Part shown: positions 5,801 to 9,669 of the stretch, one piece after another
Numbering within the stretch: position 1 is the stretch's first letter
How the letters are laid out: the number at the start of each line of letters is the position of its first letter
From: Massilia sp. UBA2709
GTDB lineage: Bacteria; Pseudomonadota; Gammaproteobacteria; Burkholderiales; Burkholderiaceae_D
Length of the DNA: 9,669 bases
NCBI GenBank assembly: GCA_002354135.1
Contig: DEKZ01000004.1
Coordinates: 1-9,669 of the forward strand
Direction: 5' to 3'
Position numbers and translations under genes: made by a program
Notes under the pieces: model-generated
Told to the model about the DNA's origin: nothing
Databases searched by the model: none
The model's input: only the letters and a program-made list of their open reading frames with translations

Positions 5801-6697
5801 ATGAAAAAGTCTATCACGCAAGACCCCTTGTTCCAGCGCACGCGTGCGCTGTTCCTGATCGCGCTGATGGCCTTGATGGCGGCGTGCAGCACCATCCGCT
5901 TCAGCTACAACCACGGCGACACCTTACTTTACTGGTGGCTGGACGCTTATGTGGATTTCGAGGGCGATCAGTCCGACTGGGTCAAACGTGATATCCGGGA
6001 ACTGTTCCAGTGGCATCGTAAAACCCAGTTGCAGGACTATGCGGCCCTGCTCGGCAAGTTCCAGCGCCAGTTGGCCGGCAATCCGACGCAAGCCGATCTG
6101 GTGAATGCTTACAAGGACATCCGCAGCCGCACCGAAGTGCTGGCCTACCGCGCCGTGCCCGACATGGCCACCCTGGCGCTGTCGCTCACGCCCGACCAGA
6201 TCCACCAGATGGAGCAGCGCTTCGAGAAGAAGAACAATGAATACCGCCGCAAGTTCGTCAGCGGCAGCGTCGAGAAACGCAACGAGGCGCGCTTCGACAA
6301 GTCGATGGAGCAGTTCAAGCTCTGGTTCGGCGACTTCAGCCGCGAGCAGGAAGCGGCGCTGCGCCGCGCCTCCGACGCGCGCCCGCTCGACAACAACATC
6401 TGGCTGGAAGAACGGATTGATCGCCAGCGCAAGATCCTGGCCCTGGCGCGCAAGATTCAGGCGGAAAAGCCGAGCAAGGAGCAGGCGGCGACCATGATCA
6501 CGGCCCTGATCCGCGAATTCTTCGGCCGCATGGACGCCCCGGAGCGCAAGGCTTTCTATGACAGCTACACCAACGCGACGACCAACTACATCCTGACCGC
6601 CATCCGTATGGCCACGCCGCAGCAGAAGGCGCATGCCCACAAGCGCATGCAGGGCTGGATCGACGACTTCAACGCCCTCGCGCGGGAAGCGAAATAA
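5801..6697 (+). CDS. DUF6279-type lipoprotein
   Basis: This 298-residue protein is predicted to be exported and lipid-anchored. It begins MKKSITQDPLFQRTRALFLI, has a hydrophobic stretch to about residue 28 and a lipobox ending LMAAC with Cys29 as the acylation site (Met at -3 is less usual than Leu). The mature part opens STIRFSYNHGDTLLYWWLDA and then YVDFEGDQSDWVKRDIRELF. This is characteristic of the DUF6279 family: a YN...LLYWWLD.YVD...Q pattern followed by a long, charged, mostly helical region. No enzymatic motif is visible and the role is unknown. I start at ATG 5801, preceded by AGAAGAG. The same frame stays open further upstream but there overlaps glmU antisense and lacks a sensible signal peptide. 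The gene is divergent from glmU with a 28-base gap, so the promoters must overlap one or both coding regions. rsmD follows 42 bases downstream. Confidence 0.85.
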   Translation: MKKSITQDPLFQRTRALFLIALMALMAACSTIRFSYNHGDTLLYWWLDAYVDFEGDQSDWVKRDIRELFQWHRKTQLQDYAALLGKFQRQLAGNPTQADLVNAYKDIRSRTEVLAYRAVPDMATLALSLTPDQIHQMEQRFEKKNNEYRRKFVSGSVEKRNEARFDKSMEQFKLWFGDFSREQEAALRRASDARPLDNNIWLEERIDRQRKILALARKIQAEKPSKEQAATMITALIREFFGRMDAPERKAFYDSYTNATTNYILTAIRMATPQQKAHAHKRMQGWIDDFNALAREAK

Positions 6698-6723
6698 CGA
6701 GGAAAATATGGGAAACAGGCGCA

Positions 6724-6732
6724 TGGTATAGT
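6724..6732 (+). promoter_or_regulatory. Extended -10 promoter immediately before rsmD
   Basis: TGG-TATAGT is an extended -10 (TGn plus five of six matches to TATAAT). Only seven bases separate it from the ATG at 6740, so initiation would fall at or next to the A of the start codon. No -35 hexamer is evident at 16-18 bases, which the extended -10 may offset. An inverted repeat, GCATGG (6721-6726) and CCATGC (6738-6743), brackets it and includes the start codon. Confidence 0.5.
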
Positions 6733-6739
6733 GCGCGCC

Positions 6740-7399
6740 ATGCAAAGAAAGCCAGCAAAATCCCCGGGCCAGCACGGCCAGCACGGCCAGCATGGACGTC
6801 CGCGCCTCGCGCCCCAGCAGGTGCGCATCATCGGCGGCGAATGGAAACGGCGCCTGCTGCCGGTCCTCGACGCCCTCGGCCTGCGCCCCACGCCCGACCG
6901 CGTGCGCGAAACCGTCTTTAATTGGATCAACCACCAGGTCGGCGGAGACTGGGACGAGGTCGACTGCCTCGACCTGTTTGCCGGCAGCGGCGCGCTCGGC
7001 TTCGAGGCGGCCAGCCGCGGCGCCCGTTCCGTCGTCATGCTCGACTTCCACGGCCCAGCGGTGCGCCAGCTCGAACTGAACAAGGAAACCCTGAAGGCGG
7101 CCAACGTGAGCGCGCTGCGCGGCGACGCCTTTGCGGTGGCGCGCGACATGGCCCTGCGCGGCCAGCGTTTCGATGTCATCTTCCTCGATCCGCCGTACCA
7201 GCAGGACTTCGTGGCCAAGGCGCTGCCGCTGTGCGTCGACCTGTTGAAGGAGGGCGGCATGGTCTATGTCGAAGCCGAATTCGCACTACCCGAGGGAGCA
7301 GATGTGCCCGATTGGCTGGCTCCCTGGGAGCAGATCCGCGCCGACAAAGCGGGCATGGTCTATTATCACCTGTTGAAGTTGCACGAAAACAAGGCTTAA
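6740..7399 (+). CDS. rsmD: 16S rRNA (guanine(966)-N(2))-methyltransferase RsmD
   Basis: RsmD transfers a methyl group from S-adenosylmethionine to N2 of G966 in 16S rRNA during small-subunit assembly. The protein has 219 residues from ATG 6740, somewhat longer than E. coli RsmD. VRIIGGEWKRRLLPVLDALG and LRPTPDRVRETVFNWI are the family's N-terminal signature. DLFAGSGALGFEA (78-90) is the SAM-binding motif I, and DPPY (150-153) is the catalytic motif IV of N2-guanine methyltransferases. The first 20 residues form an extension containing three QHG repeats, encoded by 9-bp direct repeats at 6770-6796. GTG at 6731 in frame would add only three residues and overlaps the -10 motif, so I prefer 6740. 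There is no Shine-Dalgarno, and the promoter motif suggests a leaderless message. coaD follows 115 bases downstream, the usual neighbour in proteobacteria. Confidence 0.95.
   Translation: MQRKPAKSPGQHGQHGQHGRPRLAPQQVRIIGGEWKRRLLPVLDALGLRPTPDRVRETVFNWINHQVGGDWDEVDCLDLFAGSGALGFEAASRGARSVVMLDFHGPAVRQLELNKETLKAANVSALRGDAFAVARDMALRGQRFDVIFLDPPYQQDFVAKALPLCVDLLKEGGMVYVEAEFALPEGADVPDWLAPWEQIRADKAGMVYYHLLKLHENKA
6770..6796 (+). repeat. Three 9-bp direct repeats encoding QHG x3 in RsmD
   Basis: CAGCACGGC occurs at 6770-6778 and 6779-6787, and a two-mismatch copy CAGCATGGA at 6788-6796. All are in frame and give Gln-His-Gly three times near the RsmD N-terminus. The unit is in-frame and short, so copy number could vary between strains without breaking the gene. 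Confidence 0.85.
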
Positions 7400-7433
7400 A
7401 GGCCTTAATTCTGCTCAATTTACGGGCAAAATG

Positions 7434-7450
7434 CGCCCCGGGCTGGGGCG
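7434..7450 (+). terminator. GC-rich stem-loop after rsmD (weak terminator candidate)
   Basis: CGCCCC (7434-7439) and GGGGCG (7445-7450) pair around GGGCT. The stem lies 35 bases past the rsmD stop. A short T-run (TTTT) follows only about eight bases later, so intrinsic termination would be inefficient. Confidence 0.35.
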
Positions 7451-7467
7451 ACTGCCGGATTTTCAGG

Positions 7468-7473
7468 CATAAT
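7468..7473 (+). promoter_or_regulatory. Possible coaD -10 element
   Basis: CATAAT matches TATAAT at five of six positions and lies about 40 bases before the coaD ATG, leaving room for a leader with the AGGGAG ribosome site. No clear -35 is seen. The sequence around it, GGCATAATGCGCC, echoes GGCAAAATGCGCC about 40 bases upstream. Confidence 0.3.
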
Positions 7474-7514
7474 GCGCCTTTAATAAACACAGGTGTTTCT
7501 CCCAGGGAGCCACA

Positions 7515-8012
7515 ATGGTTGTAGCCGTTTATCCAGGTACCTTTGACCCGCTCACCCGCGGCCATGAAGATTTGGTGCGCCGCGCATCGGGCCTGTTCGA
7601 TACGCTCGTGGTCGGTGTCGCCGACAGCAAGAACAAGAAACCCTTCTTCACGCTGGACGAACGCCTGGAAATCGCCAACGAGGTGCTTGGCCACTACCCG
7701 AACGTGAAGGTCGAAAGCTTTTCCGGCCTGCTCAAGGATTTCGTGCGCCAGCACGACGCCCGCGTGATCGTGCGCGGCCTGCGCGCCGTCTCCGATTTCG
7801 AGTACGAGTTCCAGATGGCGGGCATGAACCGCTATTTGCTCCCCGACGTCGAAACCCTGTTCCTGACCCCGTCCGACCAGTACCAGTTCATCTCGGGCAC
7901 CATCGTGCGCGAGATCGCGATGCTCGGCGGCGACGTGTCGAAATTCGTGTTCCCTTCGGTGGACCGTTGGCTGCAAAAGAAGATCGCAGCGATGAACCTG
8001 CCGAAAGCCTAA
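7515..8012 (+). CDS. coaD: Phosphopantetheine adenylyltransferase CoaD
   Basis: CoaD adenylates 4'-phosphopantetheine with ATP to dephospho-CoA, the penultimate step of coenzyme A synthesis, in the cytoplasm. The protein has 165 residues, typical for the family. YPGTFDPLTRGHEDLVRRAS near the N-terminus carries the nucleotidyltransferase T/H-x-G-H signature (GTFDPLTRGH). VIVRGLRAVSDFEYEFQMAG is the substrate-binding segment, and QFISGTIVREIA is the C-terminal ISSTxVRE-type ATP-phosphate motif. ATG 7515 has AGGGAG five bases upstream. The ferredoxin gene begins 31 bases after the stop, a pairing often seen in betaproteobacteria, and a small hairpin lies between them. Confidence 0.97.
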   Translation: MVVAVYPGTFDPLTRGHEDLVRRASGLFDTLVVGVADSKNKKPFFTLDERLEIANEVLGHYPNVKVESFSGLLKDFVRQHDARVIVRGLRAVSDFEYEFQMAGMNRYLLPDVETLFLTPSDQYQFISGTIVREIAMLGGDVSKFVFPSVDRWLQKKIAAMNLPKA

Positions 8013-8021
8013 ATTTTAGGC
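8007..8021 (+). terminator. Small hairpin plus T5 between coaD and the ferredoxin gene
   Basis: GCCTAA (8007-8012, including the coaD stop) pairs with TTAGGC (8016-8021) around ATT, and TTTTT follows two bases later. This looks like a weak intrinsic terminator or attenuator that would lower ferredoxin expression relative to coaD. The stem is short and half A-T, so most transcripts may read through. Confidence 0.4.
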
Positions 8022-8043
8022 AGTTTTTGAGAGCAGTTTTATC

Positions 8044-8304
8044 ATGGCCTTACTCATTACCGACGACTGCATCAACTGCGACGTGTGCGAGCCCGAGTGC
8101 CCGAACGACGCCATCTCGATGGGCGAGGAGATCTACGAGATCGACCCGCACAAGTGCACCGAGTGCGTGGGCCACTTCGACGAACCGCAATGCGCCTCGC
8201 TGTGCCCGGTCGCCTGCATTCCACTGAATCCGGCCTGGCGCGAAACGCGCGAGGAATTGCAGGCGAAATACGAACGCCTGACGGCGGCGAAAAACGCCGC
8301 CTGA
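8044..8304 (+). CDS. YfhL-like 2[4Fe-4S] ferredoxin
   Basis: This is a small cytoplasmic electron carrier of 86 residues. Two cluster motifs are complete: Cys9, 12, 15 and 19 in CINCDVCEPECPNDAI (CxxCxxCxxxCP), and Cys38, 41, 50 and 54 in the second, where eight residues separate the middle pair (CxxCx8CxxxC). That insertion is typical of the YfhL/Allochromatium-type ferredoxins. An additional Cys58 follows. The C-terminus is a short charged helix (WRETREELQAKYERLTAAKN). ATG 8044 has only a loose GAGAG about ten bases upstream. The gene lies 31 bases after coaD and is probably co-transcribed with it. YfhL-type ferredoxins have been linked to tRNA hydroxylation electron transfer in E. coli; whether this one does the same is inference. 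Confidence 0.94.
   Translation: MALLITDDCINCDVCEPECPNDAISMGEEIYEIDPHKCTECVGHFDEPQCASLCPVACIPLNPAWRETREELQAKYERLTAAKNAA
8283..8301 (+). other. 7-bp hairpin overlapping the ferredoxin 3' end
   Basis: GGCGGCG (8283-8289) and CGCCGCC (8295-8301) pair perfectly around AAAAA, just before the ferredoxin stop. There is no T-tract after it. It may act with the two downstream hairpins as a 3'-end stabiliser, or simply reflect Ala-rich codons. Confidence 0.4.
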
Positions 8305-8312
8305 CCAAACCG

Positions 8313-8328
8313 CCGGCACCTTTGCCGG
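8313..8328 (+). terminator. First of two tandem hairpins after the ferredoxin gene
   Basis: CCGGCA (8313-8318) and TGCCGG (8323-8328) pair around CCTT. The stem is followed by the pyrimidine-rich TCTGTTCGTCCTTCC. The position just past the ferredoxin stop suits transcription termination of the coaD-ferredoxin unit. Confidence 0.5.
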
Positions 8329-8356
8329 TCTGTTCGTCCTTCCGGTATGTCTTCTT

Positions 8357-8387
8357 GACCGCGCGCCAGGCTACCTGGTGCGCGGTC
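8357..8387 (+). terminator. Strong 14-bp hairpin, second of two tandem elements
   Basis: GACCGCGCGCCAGG (8357-8370) pairs with CCTGGTGCGCGGTC (8374-8387) around CTA. The only imperfection is a G-U wobble in the plus-strand RNA; in the minus-strand RNA the same position is an A-C mismatch, so the structure fits plus-strand transcripts better. TGTTCG follows, not a T-run. The 11-mer CGGTCTGTTCG straddles the 3' edge of both hairpins (8326-8336 and 8383-8393). Confidence 0.55.
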
Positions 8388-8434
8388 TGTTCGCGCACGT
8401 TATCCGGCAGGCCGGCGATCGATTGACAGGGCAT

Positions 8435-8442
8435 GCTAATCT
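8435..8442 (+). promoter_or_regulatory. Candidate extended -10 just before the DUF1003 gene
   Basis: TG-C-TAATCT (TG at 8434-8435, TAATCT at 8437-8442) lies six bases before the ATG at 8449, the same layout as the rsmD promoter. The hexamer itself is a weak match. A perfect TTGACA at 8423-8428 is too close to serve as its -35. Confidence 0.35.
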
Positions 8443-8448
8443 CCCCGC

Positions 8449-8985
8449 ATGGCTGCTCAAGATGACACCGACGCTTGCGGGCCGCTGCCGGCCAGCGTCA
8501 GCGAAAACATCGACACGATCGCCGAATACTGCGAACGTAGCGAAGAACAGGTCACGCCGGCGCAAAAGATCATCGAGAAAATCAGCCTGTTCCTGGGCAG
8601 CCCCGCCTATTTTGCGGTCAACGTCACCTTCATCGTGTGCTGGATTGTCTGGAATGTCGCCGCGCCCGAGCTCGACTTCGACCAGATCGACGAACCGCCC
8701 TTCTTCTGGCTGCAGGGTTTTGTCTCCCTGAACGCCTTCATCATCTCCACGACCGTGCTGATCCGCCAGAACCGCATGTCGAAGCTGGCCGAGCGCAATG
8801 CCCACCTCGACTTGCAGATCAGCCTGCTCTCGGACGAGAAGACCAGCAAGATTATCGCCATGCTCGAGGAATTGCGGCGCGATGATCCCCACCTGCCCGA
8901 CAAGGCCGATCCCGAAGCCGACGAACTCGCCCGTCCCGCCGATACCCCAAGTGTTCTCGGCGCCATCGAACGCGAAACGAAATAA
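8449..8985 (+). CDS. DUF1003 family membrane protein
   Basis: This 178-residue inner-membrane protein of unknown function belongs to the DUF1003 family. After a polar N-terminus of about 50 residues there are two predicted membrane helices, about 53-71 (AYFAVNVTFIVCWIVWNVAA) and 86-105 (FWLQGFVSLNAFIISTTVLI). The family's conserved pattern surrounds them: F...W...N in the first helix, a short acidic loop with EPPFFWLQG, and the S-N-A-F.....LI-RQNRM segment at the end of the second. A charged helical region (about 106-150, SKLAERNAHLDLQISLLSDE) follows and may form a coiled coil, then an acidic tail. There is no Shine-Dalgarno before ATG 8449, and a -10-like motif lies six bases upstream, so leaderless translation is possible. 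It appears to be a single-gene unit between the hairpins at 8313-8387 and the chemoreceptor promoter region. Confidence 0.88.
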   Translation: MAAQDDTDACGPLPASVSENIDTIAEYCERSEEQVTPAQKIIEKISLFLGSPAYFAVNVTFIVCWIVWNVAAPELDFDQIDEPPFFWLQGFVSLNAFIISTTVLIRQNRMSKLAERNAHLDLQISLLSDEKTSKIIAMLEELRRDDPHLPDKADPEADELARPADTPSVLGAIERETK

Positions 8986-9009
8986 GCCCGCGTTGTATTG
9001 TGCTCTTGC

Positions 9010-9058
9010 AGCATTGAAATAGTTGTTGCTTCTTGATTTTCATCAAGAATTCAATGCT
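9010..9058. repeat. Nested inverted repeats upstream of the chemoreceptor gene
   Basis: The outer arms AGCATTGAA (9010-9018) and TTCAATGCT (9050-9058) and the inner arms TTCTTGAT (9030-9037) and ATCAAGAA (9042-9049) are both perfect. On the right side the inner and outer arms are directly adjacent, so a folded strand would form a 17-bp stem with an 11-base bulge on the left and a TTTC loop. The inner dyad contains the FNR-like box. Confidence 0.75.
9033..9046. promoter_or_regulatory. FNR/Anr-type binding site (TTGAT-N4-ATCAA)
   Basis: The bases read TTGAT-TTTC-ATCAA, a perfect match to the FNR/Anr consensus. FNR-type regulators act under low oxygen. The site lies upstream of the chemoreceptor gene and about 48 bases after the DUF1003 stop. 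A TATATT at 9058-9063 could be a -10; with it the box would centre near -31, a repressing position. A weaker -10-like TATTGC at 9066-9071 would put the box near -38, closer to the classical activating position of about -41. Confidence 0.6.
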
Positions 9059-9115
9059 ATATTGATATTGCTGTTTTAGCACGATCATTCTTTTTTCATC
9101 GGGACGGGGACAGTG

Positions 9116-9669
9116 GTGAACATCAATAACTTGCGTATCGGCCAGCGCCTGGCCATCGGGTTTGGCGTCGTGATTTCCCTGCTGGTCCTGCTGGCCGGCC
9201 TGTCTTACGGGCGCCTGGCCAGTCTGGACGCGGAGATGGCCCATCTGGTGAAAGTGCGCTACGCAAATACCGTCAGCGCCAACGCCATCCAGGCCGACGT
9301 CAACGCCGCCACGCGCGGCATGCTCAGCGTGCTGGTGATGGCCGACCCGGAACAAATCAAGAAGGAACTCGAGAACGCCAGCCGCAAGAGCGCCAGCGCC
9401 AGCGCCGCCGTTGCCCGCCTGGTGCAGAGCACGCGCGATGCGGAAGGAGCCAGGATCCTGGAAGGCATCGCCCAGATCCAGGCCAGATTCCTGCCGGCCC
9501 AGGAAGCGTTCGGCAAACTCGTCCTCGAAGACCGCAAGGACGAGGCGATGGTGAAATTCATGTTTTCGCTGCGCCCGCAACAAGCCAAGTACTTCGAGCA
9601 GCTCGACCAGTACATCGCCTACCAGAACGCGGCCATGAGCCAGGCCGGCGACGCCGCCGGCGCCGTGAC
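9116..9669 (+). CDS. Methyl-accepting chemotaxis protein, N-terminal part (runs off window)
   Basis: The first 184 codons of a plus-strand gene remain open to the window end. The protein begins (M)NINNLRIGQRLAIGFGVVI, the standard chemoreceptor start with a short basic cytoplasmic tail. A membrane helix follows to about residue 32 (LLVLLAGLSYGRL). The remainder is a helical periplasmic segment of 4HB-MCP type (AEMAHLVKVRYANTVSANAI, later ASRKSASASAAVARLV). The second membrane helix, HAMP and signalling domains must lie beyond 9669. Two GTG codons occur in tandem at 9113 and 9116. The GGGGA at 9106-9110 is five bases from the second, so 9116 is chosen. Family context: such receptors signal through CheA/CheW to the flagellar motor; the ligand is not readable. 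An FNR-like box in the upstream region suggests oxygen-linked expression. Confidence 0.9.
   Translation, partial: MNINNLRIGQRLAIGFGVVISLLVLLAGLSYGRLASLDAEMAHLVKVRYANTVSANAIQADVNAATRGMLSVLVMADPEQIKKELENASRKSASASAAVARLVQSTRDAEGARILEGIAQIQARFLPAQEAFGKLVLEDRKDEAMVKFMFSLRPQQAKYFEQLDQYIAYQNAAMSQAGDAAGAV

Noticed and set aside
7892..7915. Gly in place of the second Ser in the CoaD ISSTxVRE-type motif
   Set aside because: The motif reads ISGTIVRE. From recalled family knowledge this variant is usual in betaproteobacterial CoaD, so it is not a sign of inactivation.
8852..9583. 243-codon minus-strand frame spanning the DUF1003 end and the chemoreceptor start
   Set aside because: It crosses two convincing plus-strand genes and their regulatory gap and has no family resemblance.

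Overview
The window reads as chromosomal DNA of a betaproteobacterium of the order Burkholderiales, most likely the Oxalobacteraceae (Massilia/Duganella/Janthinobacterium-like). This rests on the high GC content with strong G/C at third codon positions, on protein sequences typical of that group, and on the neighbourhood glmU - Lrp/AsnC regulator - glmS, then rsmD - coaD - ferredoxin. The genus is an inference from recalled family resemblance, not from a search.

Left end (1-1750), accessory-looking and with mixed base composition: the minus strand opens with the first 68 codons of a VgrG-type type VI secretion spike protein, cut by the window edge. A 336-base gene-free, relatively AT-rich stretch follows. 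Then come a Gly/Ser/Ala-rich disordered orphan protein on the plus strand and, convergent with it, a YjaB-like GNAT acetyltransferase that probably starts at TTG behind a strong Shine-Dalgarno. A 9-bp stem-loop separates the two convergent genes.

Centre (1745-5772), cell-envelope precursor synthesis: glmS (glucosamine-6-phosphate synthase) and glmU (GlcNAc-1-P uridyltransferase/acetyltransferase) are both on the minus strand. An Lrp/AsnC regulator on the plus strand sits between them. The AT-rich glmS/lrp intergenic region carries a perfect 10+10-bp inverted repeat and two extra copies of its half-site, placed to affect both promoters. The convergent lrp/glmU gap holds a degenerate 11-12-bp tandem array of DnaA-box-like units with one exact TGTGGATAA. 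It is the least explained structure in the window.

Right half (5801-9669), plus strand: a DUF6279-type lipoprotein, rsmD (16S rRNA m2G966 methyltransferase), coaD (phosphopantetheine adenylyltransferase), a YfhL-like 2[4Fe-4S] ferredoxin, a two-helix DUF1003 membrane protein, and the N-terminal part of a methyl-accepting chemotaxis protein that runs off the window. rsmD and the DUF1003 gene have extended -10 motifs 6-7 bases before their ATG and no Shine-Dalgarno, suggesting leaderless mRNAs. The chemoreceptor is preceded by a perfect FNR/Anr-type box (TTGAT-N4-ATCAA) inside a larger inverted-repeat structure, which suggests oxygen- or redox-linked expression.

Most of the window is ordinary core genome. 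The points worth a second look are regulatory: the tandem array, the Lrp dyad, the FNR-like box and the leaderless starts.
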